Below, one piece after another: positions 16,518 to 24,567 of a stretch of 64,000 nucleotides of DNA; position 1 is the first letter of the stretch, and each line of letters starts with the position of its first letter. Below the pieces are notes generated by a model that was not told the origin of the DNA, did no database searches, and worked only from the letters and a program-made list of their open reading frames with translations. The position numbers and the translations under genes are program-made. The stretch is from Deltaproteobacteria bacterium. GTDB lineage: Bacteria; Desulfobacterota; Binatia; Binatales; Binataceae. The DNA is taken from the NCBI GenBank assembly GCA_021780755.1, contig JAJXYF010000025.1:1-64000 (forward strand). Reading direction: 5' to 3'.

Positions 16518-18163
16518 ACCCTCCGCGCGTCAAATTCCGCGCGCCGGCCGGTGCCGTAAAGTTTGAGAGCGCCGTTTTCGCCGACGGCATTGGGCCGCTG
16601 GAAGATCCAGTTTTGCCACGCCGAGAGCCGCGCGAAAATTTTGGTTTCCATGGTCTCCGGACCGGCAAAGCGCAGCGAGGCCTCCATCCCGGTAAGGGCG
16701 TCGGGCGAGAACGAGGCGCGCTCCTCGATTGCGATGCGGACTTCATCGTCCCAGTCGATTTCGTCGGGGGCGAAGGTCACCAGCCCAAGCTCTTCGGCTT
16801 CCTCGGCTCGCAGGTCGTCGTCGATGCGCCCGCGGAGTTCCTCGAGATGATCGGGATCGTCGATAAAGCGCGTCTCGACGCGGGCAAGACCGTTCAACAT
16901 CGGGAAGCGGCGAAAATTGGATCCGGTCAGAGTAATCGCGGCGGCAGGAGTTTCGTCGCTTTCGCGTCGTCCATTCATCATGTAGATACGGTCGGCGGCA
17001 AGCGCGAGTTCCAGCAGGACGCCGACAAAACACGATCCCGGCTCGATCAGCGCGAAGAGCGAGCGGGAGGTGACGTCGAGGCGCGCCAAGGTGCGTTTGA
17101 GGTAGAGCGTGATCTCGCGCAAAAGCCAGTCGTCCGCAAAGGCCGTGAGTGCACGGTCGTGCGATTCGACCAGCCGGCGGTCGCCCTGAGTTCGAAAAAC
17201 CCAGGTGCCGACAGTTTCTTCGTTGAAGCGCAGATGCAAGATGGCGTCTTCGAGCTCGCGCGCAATCGCGAGTGGCCAGAACGACGCCCCCTGCCGGTGG
17301 ATTTCATCAGCCGATTGCGGCGCCGGCGCGGATGGGCCGCGCACTGTGATATTCGCGACGCCAAGCCGGCGATCGATCTCGATGGCGAGGTTTTCGTAGC
17401 GCAACCCGCTTTCCATGGCGTCGCGCGCGAGCGGTGACATTGCGATTCCATGAATATCGTGCGCTCGCGGCGACCGTTCCGCCAGATCGGCGGCTTTGCG
17501 GTTGGCCGCTTCGATCAGCTTCGTTCGGGCCACGACTTCGTCCACTAGCCGCCATTCGACCGCCCGTTTGCCACGCACGCCTTCCTCGGTGGTGCAGAAG
17601 AAGTCCGCGCGATCGCGGCGCACGCGGCGCTTGTCCACCAGCCGCGTGAGTCCACCGGTGCCGGGCAATACGGCGAGCAGCGGCAATTCGGGCAGGGAAA
17701 CGCTGGTCGCGCCGTCATCGGCCATCATGATGTAGTCAGTCGCGAGCGCCAGTTCGTAGCCGCCGCCGGCACACGATCCGTTGATCGCGGCGATGTAGGT
17801 CTGGGCCGAGTTGCGGGTGGCGTCTTCGAGCGCGATGCGGGTCTCGTTGGTGAACTTGCAGAAATTTACCTTGAAGGAATGAGTAGCCAGTCCGAGCGCA
17901 CGAATATTCGCGCCCGCACAAAACACCCGCTCCTTGCCCGAGGTAAGGATGACGCTCGCGACCTCGGGATGCTCGAAGCGCAGACGCTGTACGGCGTCGT
18001 TAAGCTCGATGTCAACGCCGAGGTCGTAGGAGTTGAGCTTGAGCTCATAGCCGGGAGCGAGTCCGCCATCCTCGGCGACGTCGAGCGCGAGCGTCGCCAC
18101 GGGCCCGTCGAGGCTGAGCTTCCAATGCCGGTACTTTTGCGGATTGGTTCTGAAGTCGATCAT
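16514..18163 (-). CDS. boxC: 2,3-Epoxybenzoyl-CoA dihydrolase
   Basis: Crotonase-superfamily enzyme that opens the epoxide of BoxB's product and cleaves the ring to a dialdehyde-type aliphatic CoA ester plus formate. From the ATG at 18163 (MIDFRTNPQKYRHWKLSLDG) it is 549 residues, close to the usual ~556, and much longer than ordinary crotonases, as expected. Diagnostic blocks are ELKLNSYDLGVDIELNDAV, ERVFCAGANIRAL (first oxyanion loop), KVNFCKFTNETR, and AAINGSCAGGGYELALA (second oxyanion loop). The open frame continues 32 codons upstream, but those residues have no family similarity and would run through the operator. First gene of the boxC-boxB unit, with a palindromic TGCA site in its leader. 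Confidence 0.95.
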   Translation of the reverse strand: MIDFRTNPQKYRHWKLSLDGPVATLALDVAEDGGLAPGYELKLNSYDLGVDIELNDAVQRLRFEHPEVASVILTSGKERVFCAGANIRALGLATHSFKVNFCKFTNETRIALEDATRNSAQTYIAAINGSCAGGGYELALATDYIMMADDGATSVSLPELPLLAVLPGTGGLTRLVDKRRVRRDRADFFCTTEEGVRGKRAVEWRLVDEVVARTKLIEAANRKAADLAERSPRAHDIHGIAMSPLARDAMESGLRYENLAIEIDRRLGVANITVRGPSAPAPQSADEIHRQGASFWPLAIARELEDAILHLRFNEETVGTWVFRTQGDRRLVESHDRALTAFADDWLLREITLYLKRTLARLDVTSRSLFALIEPGSCFVGVLLELALAADRIYMMNGRRESDETPAAAITLTGSNFRRFPMLNGLARVETRFIDDPDHLEELRGRIDDDLRAEEAEELGLVTFAPDEIDWDDEVRIAIEERASFSPDALTGMEASLRFAGPETMETKIFARLSAWQNWIFQRPNAVGENGALKLYGTGRRAEFDARRV

Positions 18164-18199
18164 GTGCGGCGCCGTGCTGTGAGAGTTATGCGGAGATAC

Positions 18200-18217
18200 T
18201 GCATTATAATGCATACG
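18200..18217. promoter_or_regulatory. Candidate BoxR operator at the boxC promoter
   Basis: A perfect 14-bp palindrome TGCATTATAATGCA (18200-18213) lies 37 bases before the boxC start and is extended to 18217 by TACG. Read on the minus strand, CGTATGCATTATA matches 12 of 13 bases of the site at 19233-19245. A TTGACG hexamer lies upstream, and the palindrome covers the place for the -10 box (CATTAT at 17-bp spacing, or TATAAT at 20), which suits repression by occlusion. BzdR/BoxR regulators are known to bind TGCA-containing repeats; binding here is inferred. Confidence 0.6.
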
Positions 18218-18259
18218 AACCAATCGGTCGTCAAACGCGCAGGCGGGGTTCGGCGCCAA

Positions 18260-19222
18260 CTACGACTGGCGGTCGGCGGAGCGGCGACCCGGTTTGGATC
18301 GTGCGCGGGCCTGGCTGACGAGTCGGAGCAGCTCGCGAAAGGACTGCGCGGGGCTTTTGCCGCCGGTGTCGAGTCGCGCGTCGGCCTTGCGATAGAGCCG
18401 TTCGCGCTGGGCGAGGATGCGCCGCATATCGGCCATCGCCTGGGCTTCGCCGGCGCCGCCGCGGACGCGATGATCGCCCTCCTTGCGGACCACGCGTTCC
18501 CAATGGTCCTCGGGTGTCGCCCGCAGCCAAACCGCGTAGCAGGACGCGAGCAGGCGTTCGAAGCTGCCGAGTTCCGCGACGAGACCGCCGCCGGTCGCGA
18601 TGACGATGTGCTTGCGCGTGCGCACGAGTCGCTCGACCGCCTGCCGCTCGTAGCGACGGTACGCGGCCTGACCCCACAGATTGAAGATCTCGGTGACGCT
18701 GACACCGGCTTCGCGCTCTATTTCGTGACTCAGTTCGACGAACTTCCAGTTAAGCCGCCGTGCGAGGCGACGTCCGAGCGTGCTCTTGCCGGCGCCGCGC
18801 AAGCCGATCAGCGCGATACGGTCGATCCGCGCGTCAGCGTCGCCGAAGCGCTGCGTCAGGATCGCGGAAGCTTCAGCCAACTGGGTTTCATCGAGGCGCC
18901 GCAGACGCTCCGCCAGCAATTCAAATTCGACCGGCAGTTCCTCCTCATTGACCAGGCTGGAGACCGCGACATCGATGGCGGCGGCGACCCGCCTAAGGAG
19001 TACGATCGAGACGTTGCCGCGCCCGCTTTCGAGTTGCGCGAGGTAGCGCTCGGAGACTCCGGAATCGTGCGCCAGCATCCGGCGCGTCATCCCATGGCGC
19101 GCGCGGGCGTCGCGGACGCGTTCGCCAAGCCTGCGGAGATAGGGATCGATCGCGTCGATGGTATTGAGGTTGGCCGGTTCGGCAGAGATTGCGCCTGCGG
19201 CGGCTCTTAGCGGAGTTGCCAT
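18260..19222 (-). CDS. boxR: BoxR/BzdR-type regulator: HTH plus shikimate-kinase-like domain
   Basis: Benzoyl-CoA-responsive transcriptional repressor of benzoate pathways. Residues about 28-85 form an XRE-type HTH (LRRLGERVRDARARHGMTRRML...SGVSERYLAQLESGRGNVSI). After a linker, residues about 130-300 form a shikimate-kinase-like fold with a P-loop GLRGAGKSTLG, IATGGGLV and the lid Arg-rich REPEAT-like RATPEDHWERVVR; in BzdR this domain binds benzoyl-CoA and is not a kinase. This fusion is specific to BzdR/BoxR. 320 residues is slightly longer than usual, with an N-terminal extension that could be trimmed to a later start. It sits between boxC and the divergent ligase gene, with candidate operators on both sides, implying autoregulation. 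Confidence 0.93.
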   Translation of the reverse strand: MATPLRAAAGAISAEPANLNTIDAIDPYLRRLGERVRDARARHGMTRRMLAHDSGVSERYLAQLESGRGNVSIVLLRRVAAAIDVAVSSLVNEEELPVEFELLAERLRRLDETQLAEASAILTQRFGDADARIDRIALIGLRGAGKSTLGRRLARRLNWKFVELSHEIEREAGVSVTEIFNLWGQAAYRRYERQAVERLVRTRKHIVIATGGGLVAELGSFERLLASCYAVWLRATPEDHWERVVRKEGDHRVRGGAGEAQAMADMRRILAQRERLYRKADARLDTGGKSPAQSFRELLRLVSQARARSKPGRRSADRQS

Positions 19223-19232
19223 AGTGGGATGC

Positions 19233-19245
19233 CGTATGCAATATA
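19233..19245. promoter_or_regulatory. Second candidate BoxR site between boxR and the ligase gene
   Basis: CGTATGCAATATA lies in the 87-base divergent gap between boxR and the benzoate-CoA-ligase-like gene, 10 bases from the boxR start. It matches the boxC leader site at 12 of 13 positions but lacks the second TGCA half, so it may be a weaker single site. Confidence 0.5.
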
Positions 19246-19309
19246 GTTCTTCTATTCCTAGACTATCCGGAAGCGCGACGCCATACCTTTACCCGCCAGG
19301 ATCAAGCGA

Positions 19310-20923
19310 TTGGATAATCCCAGCGACCCGCCGCGACTGAGTAATGCGCCTGTGGATGCCCTGGCGCATTGGATAGCGGTGCCGCGCGATTACAACGCGG
19401 CAGAGCACTTTATCGATCGCCATCCGTGCGAGGGCCGCGCCGATAAAATCGCGTATATCGACGATCGCGGGAGTTACAGTTACGGGGAGTTGGCGGAGCG
19501 GGTGAATCGCGCGGGTAATGCGCTGCGACGGTTAGGCGTCGAGATGGAGCAGCGGATTGTGCTGTGCATGCTCGACGGGATCGATTTCGTCGCGCTGTTC
19601 TGGGGCGCCGTGAAGATTGGCGCGATCCCGGTTCCCGTCAATACTCTACTGTCCGCGACCGACTATGATTTCATGTTGCGCGACTGCCGGGCGAAGGTGC
19701 TGGCGGTTTCGGCGCCGCTGCTGGAGCGTTTCACCACGGTGATCGCGTCGCCGCCGTATTTGAAGAGCATCGTAGTATGCGGTGGCGATGAAGCGCCGAT
19801 CGCGGGCGCGCGAGCCGCGAACTTCGAAGCATTGAGCTCGACGGCGGATACGAAGCTCGCGTCGGCGCCGACGGTGGCCGACGACGTGGCGTTCTGGCTG
19901 TACTCGTCGGGATCGACCGGCCGGCCGAAGGGCGTGCTGCATATCCATAGCAGCATGGTGCAGACCGCCGGGCTGTATGCGAACGGCATACTGGGGATGC
20001 GCGAAGACGACGTCGTGTTCTCGGCGTCGAAGCTGTTCTTCGCCTATGGTCTCGGCAACTCGATGAGTTTCCCGCTGCACGCCGGGGCGACCGCGATCCT
20101 GATGGCCGAGCGACCGACACCGGCGGCCGTGATGCGCACGCTGGAGCGCCATCGACCGACGATCTTCTGCGGGGTGCCAACGCTGTATGCGGGGTTGCTG
20201 GCCGAGGCTCCGCTGGATCAAGTGCGAAGCTTTTCGCGGCTGCGAAGCTGCACTTCGGCGGGAGAGGCGCTGCCGGAGCCCATCGCGCGGCACTGGGCGG
20301 AGCGTTTCGGCGTAGAGATTCTCGACGGGCTGGGATCGACCGAGGCGTTGCACATATTTCTTTCGAACCGCGTGGGCGCGATCCGCTCCGGCAGTTCGGG
20401 CCGGCCGGTTCCGGGCTTTGAGCTTTCGTTGCGCGACGAAAATGGGCATGAGACCGCCGACGGCGAAATCGGTGATCTGTGGTGTCGTGGGCCGTCGATC
20501 GGAGCGGGCTACTGGAACAATCGTGAGGCCTCGAATCGCACCTTCGTCGGGGGATGGCTGAGGACCGGTGACAAGTACGTGCGCGATGCGGACGGCTACT
20601 ATCATTTCGCGGGCCGCTCCGACGACATGCTGAAGGTCGGTGGCATTTGGGTATCGCCGTTCGAGGTCGAGACGGCACTGATGGAACATCCGCAAGTGCG
20701 CGAAGCGGCGGTGATCGGTGCGGCGGACGCACAATCGTTGGTCAAGCCGAAGGCGTTCGTGGTGCTGAAAGAACCGGGCGAGGCGTCGGTGGCGCTGGCG
20801 GAAGAGTTGCAGGAATTCGTCAAGGGGCGAGTGGCGCCCTACAAGTATCCGCGCTGGATCGAGTTTCGCGCCGAGCTGCCGCGCACGGCGACCGGCAAGC
20901 TGAAGCGCTTCGAACTACATTAG
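19310..20923 (+). CDS. Benzoate-CoA ligase family protein
   Basis: ATP-dependent acyl-CoA synthetase (ANL superfamily) that would activate benzoate or a related aromatic acid to the CoA thioester for BoxAB. Core motifs in order: YSSGSTGRPKGVLHIH (A3), FFAYGLGNSMSFPLHAGA, GLGSTEALHIFLSN (A5), GYWNNREAS, WLRTGDKYVRDADGYYHFAGRSDDMLKVGGIWVSPFEVE (A7-A8) and a C-terminal Lys in PRTATGKLKRFEL (A10). The FFAYGLGNS segment and the YNAAEHFID...R N-terminus are typical of benzoate-CoA ligases. 537 residues, slightly above the usual ~520-530. The TTG at 19310 is the longest start; the true one may be a little later. Divergent from boxR and sharing its regulatory gap. Confidence 0.88.
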   Translation: MDNPSDPPRLSNAPVDALAHWIAVPRDYNAAEHFIDRHPCEGRADKIAYIDDRGSYSYGELAERVNRAGNALRRLGVEMEQRIVLCMLDGIDFVALFWGAVKIGAIPVPVNTLLSATDYDFMLRDCRAKVLAVSAPLLERFTTVIASPPYLKSIVVCGGDEAPIAGARAANFEALSSTADTKLASAPTVADDVAFWLYSSGSTGRPKGVLHIHSSMVQTAGLYANGILGMREDDVVFSASKLFFAYGLGNSMSFPLHAGATAILMAERPTPAAVMRTLERHRPTIFCGVPTLYAGLLAEAPLDQVRSFSRLRSCTSAGEALPEPIARHWAERFGVEILDGLGSTEALHIFLSNRVGAIRSGSSGRPVPGFELSLRDENGHETADGEIGDLWCRGPSIGAGYWNNREASNRTFVGGWLRTGDKYVRDADGYYHFAGRSDDMLKVGGIWVSPFEVETALMEHPQVREAAVIGAADAQSLVKPKAFVVLKEPGEASVALAEELQEFVKGRVAPYKYPRWIEFRAELPRTATGKLKRFELH

Positions 20924-21063
20924 CCGGGCACGACCCTTTTTCGATTCGAATTCCAGCGGCCTCAACATGGTGCACCGATTGCATTGAGGCGACGCACTGG
21001 CGCTCGGCGAGCGGCGGTGGTAGGTGAAGTTCAGCCCGCGCCCCGACGAAGGGAAATAATTCG

Positions 21064-21822
21064 ATGAAAGTCCTGTTCGAGAAAAAGGGTCCGATCGCCT
21101 ACGTCACGATCAACCGGCCGGAGCGGCTCAACGCGTGTGACTTCGAGGCGTATGGGATGCTCACCGATATCTGGTGTGAATTTCGCGACGACGCGGCGCT
21201 GCGGGTGGCGATTCTGACCGGCACGGGGGATCGCGCCTTTTGCGCCGGCAGCGATATCAAGGACAACTACGTTGCGCGGCCGGGCGAGGACGTGCCCAAG
21301 TCGCCGTTTCCGGTGATGTACGATCTCTACAAGCCGATCATCGCGGCGATTAACGGGCACGCCAACGGTGGCGGTCTTGAACAGGCGCTCGCGTGCGATA
21401 TCCGGGTGGCGGCCCATCATGCGCAGTTCGGGCTGGGCGAAGTGCGGCTTGGATGGCTGCCGGGCGGGGGCGGCACGCAGCGCCTGCCGCGCTTGATTTC
21501 GTTTGGCCGCGCGCTCGAGATGCTATACACCGGCGGCCGGATTGGCGCGGAGGAGGCGTGGCGGCTGGGCCTGGTCGATTACGTGATGCCGATGAGCCGC
21601 ATCATGACCAAGTGCGAGGAAATTGCGGGCGAGATTTGCAAGAGCGCGCCGCTGGCGGTGCAGCGGATCAAGCAGGCCGCGATGCGCGGACTAGATATGC
21701 CGCTGGCGGAGGGACTCAAGCTGGAGCGCGAACTCTACAAATGGTTGCAGACCACCGAGGACGCTCGCGAAGGTGCGCGGGCGTTTGCCGAGAAGCGTCC
21801 GCCCGAGTGGAAGGGGCGTTAG
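21064..21822 (+). CDS. Enoyl-CoA hydratase/isomerase family protein
   Basis: Crotonase-fold enzyme, 252 residues. The oxyanion-hole segments are FCAGSDIKD (residues 59-67) and INGHANGGGLEQALACDIRVA (96-116); Glu106 and Glu126 (FGLGEVRLGW) fall where the hydratase glutamates lie, so hydration or isomerisation is possible. RPERLNACDFEAY at the N-terminus and the C-terminal AFAEKRPPEWKGR are family-typical. It follows the ligase gene by 140 bases with a GGGAAATAATTCG leader, so it may belong to the same transcript. It could process the CoA esters leaving the box pathway, but that assignment is contextual. Confidence 0.9.
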   Translation: MKVLFEKKGPIAYVTINRPERLNACDFEAYGMLTDIWCEFRDDAALRVAILTGTGDRAFCAGSDIKDNYVARPGEDVPKSPFPVMYDLYKPIIAAINGHANGGGLEQALACDIRVAAHHAQFGLGEVRLGWLPGGGGTQRLPRLISFGRALEMLYTGGRIGAEEAWRLGLVDYVMPMSRIMTKCEEIAGEICKSAPLAVQRIKQAAMRGLDMPLAEGLKLERELYKWLQTTEDAREGARAFAEKRPPEWKGR

Positions 21823-21837
21823 CGCGCCGTAAAATGG

Positions 21838-22356
21838 TTACGGCGACGGCGCGGGTTTGAGTGCGGGGCCGGCTGAGGGATTCTTTTCCGACTCGGTGCG
21901 CATCTGGTTGAAGAGGTTGGAGTTGAGATTCACGATTTGGCCCAGCGCGCCGACGATCTTCGCCGACATTTCCGGGAAGGTGTCTTTGCCGACGCGAAAG
22001 ACGGAGGAATCCGCGTACACTTCGCCGGGCAGCTTCTCAGCGTAAATCGTGAACGCGACCGACACCGCGGTGATCCGTCCGGACAACTCCGAGTTAATCC
22101 CCTGCCATAAATCGACCGACGAGAAGTGCACGCCGATGCCGTAGCCGCTGCTCGTATTGGCGACCAGCCGGTAGCCGGGCGAATCGCTGACCTTTTGTTT
22201 GAAGGCCGTGCAGAAACCCGCCCCGACCGGATCGGGACAGTGGCAATCCACGGCGACATCGATGCGCGAGTCGGCCTCGGCGTTGGAGCGCAGCGCGGTA
22301 CCGAGCATTATCAGGGCGAAGACGGCCGCAGCGAAAATCAATCGTAGTGTTTTCAA
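21838..22356 (-). CDS. Predicted secreted protein of unknown function
   Basis: From a TTG at 22356 the product is 172 residues starting MKTLRLIFAAAVFALIMLGTALRSNA, a signal peptide. The mature part has DVAVDCHCPDPVGAGFCTAFKQKV with three cysteines, then a beta-rich domain (YGIGVHFSSVDLW...ITAVSVAFTIYAEKLPGEVYADSSVFRVGKDTF). I do not recognise the family. The frame is open into the upstream dioxygenase gene, but that part is only a shadow. The start is uncertain because no ATG and no good ribosome site are present. It begins about 70 bases after the TfdA-like gene and could be co-transcribed with it. Confidence 0.6.
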   Translation of the reverse strand: MKTLRLIFAAAVFALIMLGTALRSNAEADSRIDVAVDCHCPDPVGAGFCTAFKQKVSDSPGYRLVANTSSGYGIGVHFSSVDLWQGINSELSGRITAVSVAFTIYAEKLPGEVYADSSVFRVGKDTFPEMSAKIVGALGQIVNLNSNLFNQMRTESEKNPSAGPALKPAPSP

Positions 22357-22424
22357 GACCAGAGCAGGCTGCCAAATGACGGCTGCTCGCGCAACCTTAA
22401 CGCGAAGGCGGGGCCGCGAGCGCC

Positions 22425-23330
22425 TCATGCCGTGGCGACGGCAACGCCCTCCTGGTCGCAAGTGTTGGCGATGTCGGAGACGGTTGCGCGATGCATGTCG
22501 CGGGTCCAGCGCAGGTCGTCGTAGTCGGTGCCGCGATGCATGGTGCAGCGATCGTCCCACATCACGAGGTCGTGGAGGTGCCATCGGTGGGTATAGACAA
22601 ACTGGCGTTGGGTGGCGTGCGCGATGAGGCGATCGATGAGCGCGAGGCTCTCGGCCGCGGACATGCCGCGGATGTGGCCGGCGTGCGAGGCGAGGTAGAG
22701 CGACTTGCGGCGATTTTCAGGGATCGTGCGCACGATTACCTGCGGCACCGGCGGCAGGCTGTTGCGCTCCTCTTCGGTGAAGTTGTCGAAGCCGGTGCGC
22801 GCACGTGAATGCGCCAATGCGTGATCGGCGACCAGTCCGGTAAGCATTCGCGCGAGGTCAGCGGGCAGGGCGTCGTAGGCGGCGCGCATATCGGCGAACT
22901 CGGTGTGTCCGCCGATCGGCGGGATTCTGCGCGCATAGAGGAGCGACGCCCGCGCCGGCAGATACTTGAAGGAACTGTCGGTGTGCCACAGCCGGTTGGC
23001 TTGCTGGAGTGCGCGCAGGCGGCTGTTCTCCTTCCAAATTTCATTGCGCATGTTCAGGTTCGAGACGTCGGCCAACTCGGCGCGGATGCGCAGCTTGGCG
23101 TTCTTGTTGAGCGCGAAGATGCTGGTCTCGAGCGGGCCGATGTGGCTGGCGAAATCCAGATGCTGCTGCTCACTGAGCAACTGATCGGGAAAGATCAGCA
23201 CGGCAAAATCCCAGAAGGCACGCTTGATGGCGGCGACGTCATCGGCGGCGAGTGGTTGCGACAGATCGATGTCGCCGATCTCGGCGGCGAAACCCGGCGT
23301 GATTGGGAATACGGTGATCGGCATCGGCAT
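22425..23330 (-). CDS. TauD/TfdA-family Fe(II)/2-oxoglutarate dioxygenase
   Basis: Non-haem iron, 2-oxoglutarate-dependent hydroxylase. The facial triad is His116 and Asp118 in LWHTDSSF plus His265 in MWDDRCTMHRGT; Arg277 or Arg281 in TRDMHRATV would bind 2-oxoglutarate. The N-terminus ITVFPITPGFAAEIGDIDLSQPL and the ALQQANRLWHTDSSFKYLPARASLLYARRIPPIGGHTEFADM block are close to TfdA (2,4-D dioxygenase) rather than to taurine dioxygenase. 301 residues is normal. Side-chain cleavage of phenoxyalkanoate-like ethers or hydroxylation of another carboxylate is plausible; the exact substrate cannot be read. Divergent from the hot-dog dehydratase genes. Confidence 0.9.
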   Translation of the reverse strand: MPMPITVFPITPGFAAEIGDIDLSQPLAADDVAAIKRAFWDFAVLIFPDQLLSEQQHLDFASHIGPLETSIFALNKNAKLRIRAELADVSNLNMRNEIWKENSRLRALQQANRLWHTDSSFKYLPARASLLYARRIPPIGGHTEFADMRAAYDALPADLARMLTGLVADHALAHSRARTGFDNFTEEERNSLPPVPQVIVRTIPENRRKSLYLASHAGHIRGMSAAESLALIDRLIAHATQRQFVYTHRWHLHDLVMWDDRCTMHRGTDYDDLRWTRDMHRATVSDIANTCDQEGVAVATA

Positions 23331-23527
23331 GACCTCCGGGGCGTGAGCCTGCCAACTCTATCGCAAATCGCGCAAGCGCCGGTCAACATTATTAGCCGCG
23401 ACGGGTATTGCGCCTCGCGATGGACGGTGCGATATCGAGACACGCGTGGCGCAGAAACCTGGCGCACGCAGCGCTGGAATTTTTCAGGAGCCGCGTCATT
23501 AGAAAGAGCGAGGTGGCGAAACCGTCG

Positions 23528-23986
23528 ATGAACCAGGATCGTAAGGCGCTGATTGGCCGCGTGCTGCCACCGTTTACCTACGTGATCGACGCGGAGAATG
23601 CGCGCGACTATCTGCGCGTCGCGGGCGAAGACCTCGGCGCCTATCGGGACGCCGAGAGTTCGCGCGCGGCGGGTTACGATCGCCACGTAATCCCGCCGTC
23701 GTTTGCGCCGTGGATCGCGCTGAGCGCGCTGCTGCGTTCGATCGACTGGGAGCGCGATTTCTACCTCGACTACCGCACTGGAACTTCAATGTTCGGCGAG
23801 CAGGAGATGCACTATGCGCGGCCACTTTACGTCGGCGAGGCGTTGATCTTTACGGCGAACGTCGTCGATGTTATTGAGAAGCGTGGGTCGCGGGCGTTCG
23901 ATCTGGTGACGATTGGCTATGACGCGACCGACGATCGCGGAGCGGTCGCACTTAGCGGCGCCTGCGGCTTCATCCTTTTCAAATAG
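23528..23986 (+). CDS. FAS1-like / MaoC-type N-terminal dehydratase (hot-dog fold)
   Basis: Single hot-dog domain of the FAS1-like dehydratase group (152 residues), usually one half of a heterodimeric enoyl-CoA hydratase. Features: LIGRVLPPFTYVIDAENARDYLRVAGE at the start, DRHVIPPSFAPW, MFGEQEMHYARPLYVGEALIFTANVVDVIEKRGSRAFDLVTI. It lacks the D-x-N-x-x-H catalytic motif, which is in its partner 11 bases downstream. ATG 23528 is chosen; a GTG five codons earlier with an AAAGAGCG leader is possible. The pair probably hydrates an enoyl-CoA from a bulky or aromatic acyl chain. Confidence 0.82.
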   Translation: MNQDRKALIGRVLPPFTYVIDAENARDYLRVAGEDLGAYRDAESSRAAGYDRHVIPPSFAPWIALSALLRSIDWERDFYLDYRTGTSMFGEQEMHYARPLYVGEALIFTANVVDVIEKRGSRAFDLVTIGYDATDDRGAVALSGACGFILFK

Positions 23987-23997
23987 GTATTGCATCG

Positions 23998-24438
23998 ATG
24001 GATCGACGTGCGAAAGCCTTCTTCGAAGACCTGACTCCCGGAATGGAAATCCCGCCGGCGTCCTATGGTCCGACCGATCGCACTAGCTACATCACGACCG
24101 CCATCGTATTGCGCGACGGCAATCCGCTGCATCTCGACCGGGTTTACGCACGCGAACGCGGCTTGCCCGACGTGGTGCAGCAGGGGCCATTGAATCAGTC
24201 GTACCTGTACCGCTTTCTGACCGACTGGCTACATCGGCCATGGGATTTGCGGCGCACCAAGGTCCGCTTCGTGGCGAATGTTTTTCCCGACGACATTCTG
24301 ACTTGCGGCGGCACCGTAGTACGCACCTGGCGCGAAGGGGGTGAGGCGTTGGTTGAATGCAGGATCTGGCAGGAAAATCAAAAGGGCGCGCGGACACTCG
24401 TCGGAGAGGCAACGTTTACGTTGCCCGAACGGAAATAG
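23998..24438 (+). CDS. MaoC-like hydratase (hot-dog fold)
   Basis: Hot-dog protein of 146 residues carrying the hydratase-like motif DGNPLHLDRVYA (residues about 40-51), the position of the catalytic Asp/His pair of MaoC R-hydratases, and GPLNQSYLYRFLTDWL, VRFVANVFPDDILTCGGTVV blocks. Probably the catalytic subunit of a heterodimeric enoyl-CoA hydratase with the product of the preceding gene. 11-base spacing indicates an operon of two. Substrate unknown. Confidence 0.8.
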   Translation: MDRRAKAFFEDLTPGMEIPPASYGPTDRTSYITTAIVLRDGNPLHLDRVYARERGLPDVVQQGPLNQSYLYRFLTDWLHRPWDLRRTKVRFVANVFPDDILTCGGTVVRTWREGGEALVECRIWQENQKGARTLVGEATFTLPERK

Positions 24439-24567
24439 AACCACGGTCACGCTACCGACCAGAACGGGGTAGGGCGGGCCGTGGTGCGTCAGCTGGCGGA
24501 TCCGACGAAACGTCCCGTGCGGTTCGCGATCTGAGGTTACACTGACTATTTAGATTTGAAAGGATTG

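Noticed and set aside
17879-19210. Plus-strand open frame of 443 codons across boxC and boxR
   Set aside because: Antisense to two well-supported box genes and running through the operator region; no similarity visible.
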